In this document: positions 7,700 through 15,653 of the stretch, one piece after another
Layout: each line of letters opens with the position of its first letter
Numbering within the stretch: position 1 is the stretch's first letter
Origin: Marinobacter salinexigens
GTDB lineage: Bacteria > Pseudomonadota > Gammaproteobacteria > Pseudomonadales > Oleiphilaceae
DNA length: 64,000 nt
NCBI RefSeq assembly: GCF_008370345.1
Contig: NZ_VTUU01000003.1
Coordinates: 1-64,000, forward strand
Direction: 5' to 3'
Notes under the pieces: generated by a model
Databases searched by the model: none
Told to the model about the DNA's origin: nothing
What the model saw: the letters and a program-made list of their open reading frames with translations, nothing else
Program-made: the position numbers and the translations under genes

Positions 7700-7777
7700 C
7701 CTTCGCGAATGCAGGGGCACACCACAGCCGTAGTACGGGCAGGGAAATACCGGTCTGCTCACCCTGAGTCGCGAAGG
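7700..7777 (-). promoter_or_regulatory. Stem in the nrdA leader: possible riboswitch expression platform
   Basis: Between the B12 box and the nrdA ribosome site, plus-strand CCTTCGCGA (7700-7708) and TCGCGAAGG (7769-7777) form a perfect 9-bp inverted repeat that would enclose about 60 nt. A smaller GGAGCA/TGCTCC hairpin precedes it in the transcript. These could switch with the aptamer. The mechanism, by termination or by hiding the ribosome site, is not clear, but no T-run follows, which favours translation control. Confidence 0.4.
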
Positions 7778-7804
7778 TGCAGTTCCGGAGCATGAATTGC
7801 TCCG

Positions 7805-7962
7805 CATCCCTGGCAGGTCTTCGGACTCAGGGGCGTGAATCGTGAGATTCGGCCTCGCGGGGCGACTTCCCGGCGTTTGCCAGTGTCGTTGTGCCTCGCT
7901 TGTTCCCCAATACCGCTGCGCGTCAGTTCCGGATTCTCACCGGATTCCCGACTACCGCTGTG
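7805..7962 (-). ncRNA. Cobalamin (B12) riboswitch upstream of nrdAB
   Basis: Read on the minus strand, the conserved aptamer pieces occur in the right order: GGGAATCCGGTGAGAATCCG, then GAACTGACGCGCAGCGGTA, CACTGGC, GGGAAGTCGCCCCG, and finally the B12 box GAGTCCGAAGACCTGCC (within 7810-7831). This matches the cobalamin riboswitch family. It should lower nrdAB expression when adenosylcobalamin is plentiful. Such control of a B12-independent reductase usually means that the genome also has a B12-dependent class II enzyme (nrdJ). Confidence 0.93.
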
Positions 7963-7974
7963 TTCACAGAATGA

Positions 7975-8022
7975 TCACAATATCTGGTAGTGAACCAAGG
8001 ATTTGGACACTATATACGGCAG
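7975..8022. promoter_or_regulatory. Two candidate NrdR boxes upstream of nrdA
   Basis: Plus-strand TCACAATATCTGGTAG (7975-7990) and ACACTATATACGGCAG (8007-8022) each match most of the NrdR consensus acaCwAtATaTwgtgt. They start 32 bp apart, about three helical turns, the usual spacing of paired NrdR sites. They lie just upstream of the riboswitch, where the nrdA promoter must be. NrdR represses ribonucleotide reductase genes when dATP is high. The right half of each box is imperfect. Confidence 0.6.
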
Positions 8023-8045
8023 GGTCAGGGAGAACAAGGCAGGCA

Positions 8046-8069
8046 ATAAAAAAGGCCCCCGAAGGGGCC
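8046..8069 (-). terminator. Rho-independent terminator after fmdB
   Basis: On the minus strand GGCCCC, a short TTCG-type loop and GGGGCC are followed by TTTTTTAT. The stem occupies plus-strand 8054-8069 and the T-run is 8046-8053. It lies 29 bp past the fmdB stop and separates the amide operon from nrdAB. Confidence 0.88.
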
Positions 8070-8097
8070 AAACACGTGATCGTTTCACAACGTTCAG

Positions 8098-8451
8098 TCA
8101 GTGACTGATCATCCATGGCCGCATGGACGGGAACATTTTCTTGCCGTCTGCGGTATAGAACAGCATGTGCTTGCCGTCGGATTTCTTCTTGCAGCCGCAG
8201 GCCTTGCGATGCTCGGCGTCATGGGCTCGCTGATCCGCTGTGGAGATGATCGGCTCATGCCGTGCCTTCTCGTTGCGCTCTTCTGCCTTGCGCCGGGCCG
8301 GGTCCATGCCCACCAGTTCTGGCGGCAGTACAATCACCCGGGGTGACAGGGCCTTGCAGGAAGGGCATGCGGCCGGGCTGCCTGCCTCTGCCATGGTACC
8401 CAGCTCCTGGAACAGGCCGTGCTCGCGGCATTTGTAGTCATACAGTGGCAT
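8098..8451 (-). CDS. fmdB: FmdB-family zinc-ribbon protein
   Basis: This 117-residue protein begins MPLYDYKCREHGLF, the FmdB-type zinc ribbon. C8 and H11, with C29 and C32 in ACPSC, would bind zinc; the second ligand is His where most relatives have Cys. A charged region and a CGCKKK patch follow. In Methylophilus methylotrophus FmdB is proposed to regulate the formamidase operon, but its biochemistry is unclear. The gene starts 3 bp after fmdA ends, so it is in the same transcript, and a terminator follows. Confidence 0.88.
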   Translation of the reverse strand: MPLYDYKCREHGLFQELGTMAEAGSPAACPSCKALSPRVIVLPPELVGMDPARRKAEERNEKARHEPIISTADQRAHDAEHRKACGCKKKSDGKHMLFYTADGKKMFPSMRPWMISH

Positions 8452-8454
8452 GGC

Positions 8455-9687
8455 TTACTCCTTGTCTGGAGACAGGGGTACATCGGTGCCCGGCGTGACC
8501 TTTTTGGTCGGTCCTTCCGCGGTTGGGTTGATGTCGAAGTCGAAGATCTCGGTGGGCAGCCAGAGGGTGGCACAGGCGTTTGGCACATCGACCACGCCAC
8601 TGATATGCCCTTCTACCGGCGCACAGCCGAGCAGTGCGTAACTCTGGGCCGGGGTGTAACCGAACTTGCCCAGATACTCGATGGCGTTCAGGCAGGCCTG
8701 ACGATAGGCCACGTGTACGTCGAGGTAGTGCTGCTTGCCTTCTTCGTCCACCGAGATGCCTTCGAAGATCACGTAGTCTTCGTAACGCGGCTTGATGGTA
8801 CTGGGCTTGAACACCGGGTTCTTGATGCCGTACTTGGCCACGCCGTCTTTGATCAGATTCACCCGCAGATGAATCCAGCCGGCCATTTCGATGGCACCAC
8901 AGAAGGTGATTTCACCGTCGCCCTGGCTGAAGTGCAGATCGCCCACGGACAGGCCCGCACCTTTCACATAAACCGGGAAGTACACCTTGGAGCCACGGGA
9001 AAGGTCCTTGATATCGCAGTTACCGCCGTGCTCACGGGGCGGTACGGTACGTGCTGCTTCCGCCGCCGCTTCCTTGGCCGCATCGCCGGCCAGTTTGCCC
9101 AGGTGAGCAGTGTCAGCAAATGGCAGGTTGGCCAGGCCGGGTACGCGATCCGGCTCGGTGTCGTAGAGTTCTTTCTCACGCTTGTTCCACTCGTCCAGCA
9201 TCGCTTTCGATGGCAGGCAGCCAATCAGGCCCGGGTGGATCATGCCGGCGAATTCCACGTTCGGAATATGGCGGGATTTGGTGAACATACCGTTGAAGTC
9301 CCAGATGGACTTCTGCGCTTCCGGGAAGTGCTCAGTCAGGAAGCCACCGCCGTTCTGCTTGGAGAAGAAGCCGTTAAAGCCCCACTGTTCGTCCTTGAAG
9401 GCACCAATATCGAGAATATCCACTTCCAGCAGATCGCCGGGCTCGGCACCTTCAACGCCCACCGGGCCAGAGAGGAAGTGCACCTGGGTGAGGTCCACAT
9501 CGCGCACGTCGTCTGCGCTGTCGTTGTTCTTAATCTGGCCGCCGGTCCAGTCGTGACACTCCAGTATGAAGTCGTCGCCGGGCTTGACGGTCACCGCCAT
9601 GGGAATGTCGGGGTGCCAGCGGTTGTGGACCTTTTCGTTCTCGTATGCAGATTTGGTTAAATCGACCTTGATTAATGTTTCAGCCAT
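8455..9687 (-). CDS. fmdA: Formamidase (acetamidase/formamidase family)
   Basis: This 410-residue cytosolic enzyme of the FmdA/AmdA family hydrolyses formamide to formate and ammonia. The start MAETLIKVDLTKSAYENEKV and the later HNRWHPDIPM are characteristic, as is the YALLGCAPVEGHISGVVDVP segment near the C-terminus (about residues 340-360), which lies in the conserved core. The length matches the family. It heads a two-gene unit with fmdB and is preceded by a 134-bp intergenic region that contains the same palindrome as the urtA promoter region, implying co-regulation with amide/urea uptake. Confidence 0.94.
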   Translation of the reverse strand: MAETLIKVDLTKSAYENEKVHNRWHPDIPMAVTVKPGDDFILECHDWTGGQIKNNDSADDVRDVDLTQVHFLSGPVGVEGAEPGDLLEVDILDIGAFKDEQWGFNGFFSKQNGGGFLTEHFPEAQKSIWDFNGMFTKSRHIPNVEFAGMIHPGLIGCLPSKAMLDEWNKREKELYDTEPDRVPGLANLPFADTAHLGKLAGDAAKEAAAEAARTVPPREHGGNCDIKDLSRGSKVYFPVYVKGAGLSVGDLHFSQGDGEITFCGAIEMAGWIHLRVNLIKDGVAKYGIKNPVFKPSTIKPRYEDYVIFEGISVDEEGKQHYLDVHVAYRQACLNAIEYLGKFGYTPAQSYALLGCAPVEGHISGVVDVPNACATLWLPTEIFDFDINPTAEGPTKKVTPGTDVPLSPDKE

Positions 9688-9817
9688 AGCGGTTGCTCCT
9701 GATTCTCGGCTTTGTCTGTCAAAGCATGGTTACGCAGTGACGAGGGCCCCTGCGCTGACGCCATCCACTATCGGAAATTCACGCCGGGGGCGGTATTCGC
9801 GAATTGCCCCCGGCACC

Positions 9818-9833
9818 TACGTCATTCGACGTA
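9818..9833. promoter_or_regulatory. Palindromic operator upstream of fmdA, shared with urtA
   Basis: TACGTC-ATTC-GACGTA is a perfect 6-bp-arm palindrome about 130 bp upstream of the fmdA start. The flanking sequence (AATTGCCCCCGGCACC before it) resembles that at the urtA copy (AATCGCCCCAGCGCAC). It overlaps the last codons of amiB, so the fmdA promoter begins inside the end of the previous gene. The likely binder is the LuxR-type regulator at 20609-21514; this is inference. Apart from this site, nothing else was recognised in 9688-9821. Confidence 0.6.
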
Positions 9834-10865
9834 TTGGCTCACGACCACTTCGCTGCCTCTGAGGTCCGCGCTGAAATCCGTACAATCCGGATGCGCCAGC
9901 AGGGCCCTGGCAACCGCCGGTTCCAGCCGCTGGCGAAAAGCACGCAGCATTTCCCGAGCGCCGTAGCGGCTGTCGTACCCCAGGCACAGGTCGGTCCGCA
10001 GTTCCGGGGAGAGCGTGAGCCTCGCATGCTTGCGGGCAAGCCGTTTGTTGAGCCCTGCCAGTTCGATGTCCAGAAGGGCATCCAGCCAGTTGTCGGTGAG
10101 GTTGTTGAAGGTGAGGATCTGGTCGATCCGGTTGAGGAATTCCGGGTCAAAGTGGCGGCGCAGGGCGGTGTCCCGAATCCGGTCTCCAGCTCCGGGCGAA
10201 AGCCCCAGCCATCGCCGCCAGCCCCGCTGGTAACGGTGGTGATGAGCCTCGGCATCCAGCGCCCCGGCGTTGCTGGTCATGAAGATGAGGGTGTTGCGAA
10301 AGTCGATCTCGCGGTTGCCGGAGGGAAAGACCAGGCGACCGGTATCGAGCACGTTAAGCAGGGTTCGTGTGACTTCCTTGCTGGCCTTCTCGATCTCGTC
10401 AAAGAGCACGATGCCGGGTTTGCCGAACGATCCCTGCACCTTGTCCAGATCAAACAGGCTGTGGCCTTCCTTGCTGCCCACATAGCCCGGCGGGGCGCCG
10501 GTGAGTGCAGCGGCGTAGTGTTCCTGGGCCAGGGTGTTCATATCAATCCGGCACAGGCTATCGCGGTTGCCGTGAATGGCCTCGGCAATCAGCCGCACGG
10601 TTTCGGTTTTACCCACCCCGGTCGGGCCGAGGAACAGGTGCACGGCCAGCGGACGGTTCTCCTCCCCAATGTCGGCTTTCACTCGCACCAGCATGGATTC
10701 CATGGCAGCAAGCGCATCATCCTGCCCCACAATGTTCGCCCGAAGGCGGGTCATCACAGCCTCTGGCTCAAAGCGAAACCGGGAAACACGAACCGGGCCT
10801 GAATCGGCCCGGTTCTTTGCAATGGCATCCCGATTGGCTTCGAGCCGTTCATTGATAAACGGCAT
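9822..10865 (-). CDS. amiB: AmiB-like AAA+ ATPase (ClpA/ClpB C-terminal type)
   Basis: This 347-residue AAA+ protein corresponds to the second ATPase domain of Clp chaperones. Walker A is GPTGVGKT (residues 80-87), Walker B is IVLFDEIE (152-159) and sensor 1 is in FMTSNAG. The substrate-pore segment APPGYVGSKEG is present. It has no N-terminal Clp repeats and no sign of a ClpP-binding loop. In Pseudomonas aeruginosa the gene after amiE, amiB, encodes such an ATPase; its role in amide metabolism is undefined. It starts 15 bp after amiE ends, so it belongs to the same operon. Confidence 0.85.
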   Translation of the reverse strand: MPFINERLEANRDAIAKNRADSGPVRVSRFRFEPEAVMTRLRANIVGQDDALAAMESMLVRVKADIGEENRPLAVHLFLGPTGVGKTETVRLIAEAIHGNRDSLCRIDMNTLAQEHYAAALTGAPPGYVGSKEGHSLFDLDKVQGSFGKPGIVLFDEIEKASKEVTRTLLNVLDTGRLVFPSGNREIDFRNTLIFMTSNAGALDAEAHHHRYQRGWRRWLGLSPGAGDRIRDTALRRHFDPEFLNRIDQILTFNNLTDNWLDALLDIELAGLNKRLARKHARLTLSPELRTDLCLGYDSRYGAREMLRAFRQRLEPAVARALLAHPDCTDFSADLRGSEVVVSQYVE

Positions 10866-10880
10866 CCGAACCTCCCGGGC

Positions 10881-11927
10881 TTAGGCGCCTGCGGCTTTTT
10901 CCTTGCCCTCAACAGGCAGTTCTCCCACAGGGCATTCCGCGGTGCCCACGGTTTTGCGGGTCATCGCTTCTACATTCTCCTGCGCCTTCTGGGCGTCCAT
11001 AACCCAGGTGCGGTAGAACTCGAACGGGCAGTCCGCCACACCCTTGTCGCCGTCACCGGAGTTGTGAACCCCTGTGTACCCCCGGTGCAACAGTTTGAAC
11101 AGGTGGTTCTGGGACTGGTCATTGGCCCGGGCATCCCGGATCTGGCTCACGGAAAGCTGGGCATACTGCACGCCCATATCCTCTTCACCACATTCACCGA
11201 GCGTGCGGCCGTCGAAACCGACGATGGCAGAGTGACCGAAGTAGGAATACACGCCGTCAAAGCCACTGGCGTTGGCGACAGCCACATAGCAGTTGTTGGC
11301 CCAGGCCATGCTCTTGGCCATCATGATCTGCTGTTCCTTGGCCGGGTACATATAGCCCTGGCAGCGGACAATCAGCTCTGCGCCCTTCATGGCGCAATCA
11401 CGCCAGATCTCCGGGTAATTGCCGTCATCGCAGATGATCAGGCTGATCTTCATGCCCTTGGGGCCTTCGGTCACATAAGTGGTATCCCCGGGATACCAGC
11501 CCTCTATCGGGCACCAGGGGATGCACTTGCGGTACTTCTGGACAATCTCGCCTTCGTTGTTGATCAATACCAGGGTGTTGTAGGGCGCCTTGTTAGGATG
11601 ATCTTCATGACGCTCGCCGGTCAGCGAAAACACGCCCCAGGTATTGGCCTCGCGACAGGCCGCCGAGAAGATGGCGGTTTCGTCCCCCGGCACTGTCGCC
11701 GCGGTCTCCATCATCTCGTCGTTGTCGTACATGATCCCCATGGTGCTGTATTCGGGGAACACCACCAGGTCCATACCCGGCAGGCCGACCTTCATGCCTT
11801 TGATCATGTCCGCAATCTTGCGGGCGTTGTCCAACACCTCGGCCTTGCTGTGCAGCCGCGGCATTTTGTAGTTCACCACCGCCACGCCGACGGTATCGTT
11901 ACTGCTGGAAATATCACCGTGTCTCAT
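10881..11927 (-). CDS. amiE: Aliphatic amidase
   Basis: This 348-residue nitrilase-superfamily enzyme hydrolyses short aliphatic amides such as acetamide and propionamide to the acid plus ammonia. It begins [20 protein letters not shown], essentially identical to P. aeruginosa AmiE as I recall it. The catalytic triad is in place: E59 (FPEY), K134 (KYRK) and C166 (IICDD). The enzyme is a cytosolic hexamer. The gene lies 15 bp after urtE and before amiB, so uptake and hydrolysis are transcribed together. The P. aeruginosa control genes amiC and amiR are not present here; a sensor kinase pair beside urtA probably replaces them. Confidence 0.97.
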   Translation of the reverse strand: MRHGDISSSNDTVGVAVVNYKMPRLHSKAEVLDNARKIADMIKGMKVGLPGMDLVVFPEYSTMGIMYDNDEMMETAATVPGDETAIFSAACREANTWGVFSLTGERHEDHPNKAPYNTLVLINNEGEIVQKYRKCIPWCPIEGWYPGDTTYVTEGPKGMKISLIICDDGNYPEIWRDCAMKGAELIVRCQGYMYPAKEQQIMMAKSMAWANNCYVAVANASGFDGVYSYFGHSAIVGFDGRTLGECGEEDMGVQYAQLSVSQIRDARANDQSQNHLFKLLHRGYTGVHNSGDGDKGVADCPFEFYRTWVMDAQKAQENVEAMTRKTVGTAECPVGELPVEGKEKAAGA

Positions 11928-11942
11928 GGTCAGACTCCTGTG

Positions 11943-12632
11943 TTACACAGCCAGATAACTGGCAATTTTTTCCTGATCGGCCTCTTCCCGACTTTCTTCG
12001 TGAACGATCTTTCCCTTCTCGATCACCAGAATCCGGTCTGCCGCGTCCATCACGAAGCTCAACACCTGCTCCGACACCACAATGGACAGGCCCCGCTCAT
12101 CGCGAATTCGGCGCAGCGTCTTGGCGATGTCCTTGATGATGTTGGGCTGAATGCCTTCGGTTGGCTCATCAAGCAGCAGCACCTTCGGCCGGGTTGCCAG
12201 CGCACGGGCAATCGCCAGTTGTTGTTGCTGGCCTCCCGAGAGGTTGCCGCCGCGCCTGTTCTGCATTTCCTTGAGCACCGGGAAGAGTTCGTAGAGGTCC
12301 TCGGGAATCTTCTTCTCGCCCACCGCCGCCAGGCCGGTTTCGATGTTTTCCTTCACGGTGAGGGTCGGGAAGATCATGCGTCCCTGGGGCACAAAGCCGA
12401 TCCCGGCCCGCACCCTCTGGAAACTCTTCAGGTTAGAGAGATCGGTCCCGTCGAGCGTGACCTGCCCTGCTTTGGTGGGTGTCATCCCCACCAGGGATTT
12501 CATCAGTGTGGTTTTGCCCATACCGTTGCGGCCCACCACAGCCACAATCTCGTTCTTGCCCACTTCCAGGTTCAGGTCCTGGATGATGCTGCTCTGGCCA
12601 TAGGCCACCGAATGTTGTTTAACGCTCAGCAT
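11943..12632 (-). CDS. urtE: Urea/short-amide ABC transporter ATPase UrtE
   Basis: This 229-residue ATPase of the branched-chain amino acid/urea type has Walker A GRNGMGKT (34-41), the signature LSGGQ (131-135) and Walker B VLLLDEP (151-157). The following TEGIQPNII is diagnostic of UrtE as opposed to LivF. It powers import with UrtD, UrtB and UrtC at the inner membrane. It starts 2 bp after urtD and is followed by amiE. Whether urea, formamide or acetamide is the main substrate is not decided by sequence. Confidence 0.93.
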   Translation of the reverse strand: MLSVKQHSVAYGQSSIIQDLNLEVGKNEIVAVVGRNGMGKTTLMKSLVGMTPTKAGQVTLDGTDLSNLKSFQRVRAGIGFVPQGRMIFPTLTVKENIETGLAAVGEKKIPEDLYELFPVLKEMQNRRGGNLSGGQQQQLAIARALATRPKVLLLDEPTEGIQPNIIKDIAKTLRRIRDERGLSIVVSEQVLSFVMDAADRILVIEKGKIVHEESREEADQEKIASYLAV

Positions 12633-12634
12633 GA

Positions 12635-13393
12635 TCAGTGCCCCAGATAGACTTCGATGACTTTCGGGTCCGATTTCACGTGCTCGATGGACCCCTCGGA
12701 AAGAACCTTGCCCTGGTGCATCACCGTGACCCGGTCTGCAATGTCGCCCACAAACTGCATGTCGTGCTCAATCACCAGTACCGTGTGGTCTTTGGTGATC
12801 CGCCGCAACAGCTCGGCGGTTTTCTGGCGTTCGGCAACCGACATACCGGCCACCGGTTCATCGAGCATCAGCAGATCCGGTTTCTGGATCAGCAACATGC
12901 CGATTTCCAGCCATTGTTTCTGGCCATGGCTGAGCAGCGAGGCCGGCTGGTCAAGTGCGTCACTCAGGAAGATGGTTTCAGCCACTTCTTCCACAGCCTC
13001 GATCACCTGCGCATCACGCTTGAACGCCAGAGCACCCATCACCGAGTGGCCCTGTGGATAAGACACCTCCAAGTTTTCAAACACAGTCAGGTCTTCAAAC
13101 ACCGACGGGGTCTGGAACTTCCGGCCCACCCCGGAATGCACAATCTGGTGTTCCTTCAGTCTGGTCAGCTCCTTGCCGGCAAATTTGATGGAGCCCGAGG
13201 TGGCCTTGGTCTTGCCGCAGATCAGGTCCAGTACCGTGGTTTTGCCGGCGCCATTAGGGCCGATGATCACCCGGATCTCCTTGGGGTCCAGGTAGAACGA
13301 AAGGTCATCCACTGCCTTGAAGCCGTCGAAGGACACGGTGAGTCCTTCCACCGCCAGCAGAAAATCCTTGCTCGTGGTCTTGGCTGCGTTCAT
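12635..13393 (-). CDS. urtD: Urea/short-amide ABC transporter ATPase UrtD
   Basis: This 252-residue ATPase has Walker A GPNGAGKT (45-52). Its signature region reads LLSHGQKQWLEIGM and not LSGGQ, as is normal for UrtD, and is followed by LLMLDEPVAGMS. It pairs with UrtE as the nucleotide-binding heterodimer of the importer. The ATG overlaps the urtC stop (TGATG), so translation is coupled. Confidence 0.93.
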   Translation of the reverse strand: MNAAKTTSKDFLLAVEGLTVSFDGFKAVDDLSFYLDPKEIRVIIGPNGAGKTTVLDLICGKTKATSGSIKFAGKELTRLKEHQIVHSGVGRKFQTPSVFEDLTVFENLEVSYPQGHSVMGALAFKRDAQVIEAVEEVAETIFLSDALDQPASLLSHGQKQWLEIGMLLIQKPDLLMLDEPVAGMSVAERQKTAELLRRITKDHTVLVIEHDMQFVGDIADRVTVMHQGKVLSEGSIEHVKSDPKVIEVYLGH

Positions 13394-14592
13394 CAGGATT
13401 TCTCCGGGCTGTATTGATCCAGCATCGGGTCGTAATCACGGCCCTCGTCTTTCTTTTCCACCGGTTTTTGCGACACAGGCTCTGCCTTGTCAGCCTTTGG
13501 CTTACGCTTGAACAAACGATCTTCCAGCGGCATCACATAGGTCTGGTAAAGGCCGGCCAGGCCGTTCGGGAAGGCCAGAACCACACCGATAAACAGAGCA
13601 CCCATGGCGAAAGGCCAGAGTTCCGGGAAGGATTCTGAGAATCCACTCTTGGCCGCATTGACCAGCAGCGCTCCGTACACCGCACCAAGGATCGACAACC
13701 GGCCACCCAGAGCACAGAAGATCACCATCTCGATAGAGGAGACGATGCCAATGAACGACGGCGACATGAAGCCAACAATCAGGGTGAACAGAGCGCCGCC
13801 GATACCCGCGAAAGCGGCGGCCAGGCAGAACACGAAGATCTTGAAGGCAGCTACGTCATACCCGGAGAAGCGCACCCGCATTTCCTGGGCGTTCATGGCC
13901 ACCAGGATGCGACCCAGCTTGCGGTTCTGCACAAAGCGGGCGGCAAACAGGCACAGGAACAGCATGCCCACACACACGAAGTACAGAATGGTCTTGGCGG
14001 AGTCGGTACGAATGTCCCAGCCCGCCAGCGTTTTCAGATCGGTGATGCCGTTCACGCCACCGGTGTAACCCTGCTGACCGATGATCAGAATGGTCAGGAT
14101 GGCTGCGATGGCCTGGGTGATGATGGCGAAGTACACGCCACCCACCCGTCGGGTGAACATGGCAAAGCCAATGACGAAGGCAAGGATCACCGGTACCGCG
14201 ATGATGGCGATGAAGGTGAACGAAAGGCTGTGGAACGGTTCCCAGAACCACGGCAATGCGGTCAACTGGTTCCAGTCCATGAAGTCCGGGATTCCCGGTG
14301 TGGACTGGATGGCGGTGGCCTCCGGCGTGGAGGCCTCCAGCTTCAGGAACATCGCCATGCAGTATCCGCCAAGACCGAAGAACACGCCCTGGCCGAGGCT
14401 GAGAATACCCGCCTTACCCCAGCACATAACCAGACCGATCGCGACAAACGCATAGGTCAGATACTTGCCCACCATGTTCAGGCGGAACGGGTCCAGGGCC
14501 AGCGGCAGGATGACAACCAGCAACAGGGCCAGCGCCAGGTAGTAGAGCCCCTCGCGGGAGGCAAACCATTTCAGTGGGGATGAGTTTTTCAT
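13393..14592 (-). CDS. urtC: Urea/short-amide ABC transporter permease UrtC
   Basis: This 399-residue LivM-like permease has about ten predicted membrane segments and typical family stretches such as VMCWGKAGILSLGQGVFFGLGG near the N-terminus and a GLAGLY end to the membrane part. A hydrophilic tail of about 45 residues rich in Lys, Glu and Asp (from RLFKRKPKADKAEP) follows and should lie in the cytoplasm. It forms the membrane channel with UrtB. It starts 9 bp after urtB. Confidence 0.92.
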   Translation of the reverse strand: MKNSSPLKWFASREGLYYLALALLLVVILPLALDPFRLNMVGKYLTYAFVAIGLVMCWGKAGILSLGQGVFFGLGGYCMAMFLKLEASTPEATAIQSTPGIPDFMDWNQLTALPWFWEPFHSLSFTFIAIIAVPVILAFVIGFAMFTRRVGGVYFAIITQAIAAILTILIIGQQGYTGGVNGITDLKTLAGWDIRTDSAKTILYFVCVGMLFLCLFAARFVQNRKLGRILVAMNAQEMRVRFSGYDVAAFKIFVFCLAAAFAGIGGALFTLIVGFMSPSFIGIVSSIEMVIFCALGGRLSILGAVYGALLVNAAKSGFSESFPELWPFAMGALFIGVVLAFPNGLAGLYQTYVMPLEDRLFKRKPKADKAEPVSQKPVEKKDEGRDYDPMLDQYSPEKS

Positions 14593-14601
14593 GACAGTCT
14601 C

Positions 14602-15528
14602 CTAGCGACGGACCTTGAGGGCCATGAGTCCTTCCGGACGGAGCATCAGGATGCCGACGACCACCAACAGGGTAAGCACCTTGGCCATGGAGCCACTGAG
14701 GAAGAATTCCATGGTGGACTGGGCCTGGGAGATGCCGAAAGCGGATACGATGGTACCGATCAGGCTCTGTGCGCCGCCGAACACAACCACCAGGAAGGTA
14801 TCGACGATGTAGGCCTGGCCAGAAGATGGGCCGGTGGACCCGATCATGGTGAAGGCTGCACCGGCGATGCCGGCGATGCCGCAACCAAGAGCAAAGGTCA
14901 TGCGGTCCACACCTGCGCTGTTAATGCCCACGGCTTCCGCCATCGGGCGGTTCTGAACCACGGCACGTACCTTTTTGCCCCAGCTTGAGCGGTACATCAG
15001 CAGGTAGACGCCGAGTGCAATCGACAGGGCGATGATCATCACAAACAGTCCGTTGATGGGCAGTTCCACCAGATCGGTTACCTGGATAGCCCCCATCATC
15101 CATTCGGGGAGTTCGACACCCACTTCACGGGCGCCGAAAATAGAACGGTAGGCCTGCTGCATGATCAGGCTCAGGCCCCAGGTAGCCAATAAGGTATCGA
15201 GAGGGCGGTGATACAGGTGTCGTATCATTAACCACTCAATGAGCGCCCCAAGTGCGGCGCAGATCAGGAACGCCAGGATCATGGCGATAAAGAAGTACCC
15301 GCCGAACAGGCTGGGCATATAACTCTGGAAAAAGCCGGACGTCAGGTAGGTGGTGTAGGCGCCAAGGATCATGAATTCCCCGTGGGCCATATTGATCACA
15401 CCCATCTGACCAAAGATGATCGCCAGGCCCAGTGCCATCAGGACGAACACTGAGAACAGGGACAGCCCGGCAAACCCCTGCATGGCAAATATCGACATCA
15501 ATTCACTGGTGGTGTAGCCATCAAACAT
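14602..15528 (-). CDS. urtB: Urea/short-amide ABC transporter permease UrtB (short form)
   Basis: This 308-residue LivH-like permease has the family pattern VLMALGLAIIFGQMGVINMA close to its N-terminus and a later MRPEGLMALKVRR end. Many proteobacterial UrtB proteins carry a large N-terminal periplasmic extension and exceed 500 residues; this one lacks it and is closer in size to amide-transporter permeases such as FmdE. That weakens a strict urea assignment. It lies 125 bp downstream of urtA, across a hairpin and short repeats. Confidence 0.9.
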   Translation of the reverse strand: MFDGYTTSELMSIFAMQGFAGLSLFSVFVLMALGLAIIFGQMGVINMAHGEFMILGAYTTYLTSGFFQSYMPSLFGGYFFIAMILAFLICAALGALIEWLMIRHLYHRPLDTLLATWGLSLIMQQAYRSIFGAREVGVELPEWMMGAIQVTDLVELPINGLFVMIIALSIALGVYLLMYRSSWGKKVRAVVQNRPMAEAVGINSAGVDRMTFALGCGIAGIAGAAFTMIGSTGPSSGQAYIVDTFLVVVFGGAQSLIGTIVSAFGISQAQSTMEFFLSGSMAKVLTLLVVVGILMLRPEGLMALKVRR

Positions 15529-15557
15529 GACCCTTACTCCCCTCAGATAAACACAAA

Positions 15558-15615
15558 CCGGTTACTGGAAATCCTGTCATCGGAAACCCGGTCACTGAAA
15601 ACCGGTCACTGAAAA
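15558..15615. repeat. Short tandem repeat between urtA and urtB
   Basis: Four copies of a 14-15-bp unit related to CCGGTCACTGAAAA start at 15558, 15573, 15588 and 15602. The second copy is the most diverged. The array lies between the urtA hairpin and the urtB ribosome site and could vary in number between strains. Confidence 0.75.
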
Positions 15616-15621
15616 TCACAG

Positions 15622-15645
15622 GGCCGGTGCCCGAAGGCACCGGCC
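15622..15645 (-). terminator. Intercistronic hairpin after urtA (attenuator or 3'-end stabiliser)
   Basis: GGCCGGTGCC and GGCACCGGCC form a perfect 10-bp stem with a UUCG-like tetraloop on the minus strand, 9 bp past the urtA stop. No T-run follows it. Such hairpins often protect the 3' end of the solute-binding-protein message so that it is made in excess over the permeases. Confidence 0.65.
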
Positions 15646-15653
15646 AACTACGA

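Noticed and set aside
7668..7793. Longer nrdA start with 42 extra codons
   Set aside because: The extra part lies inside the riboswitch leader and lacks the good ribosome site found before ATG 7667.
11064..12650. Long open frame on the plus strand (528 codons) opposite amiE and urtE
   Set aside because: It is antisense to two strongly recognised genes and follows their codon bias; no domain or ribosome site supports it.
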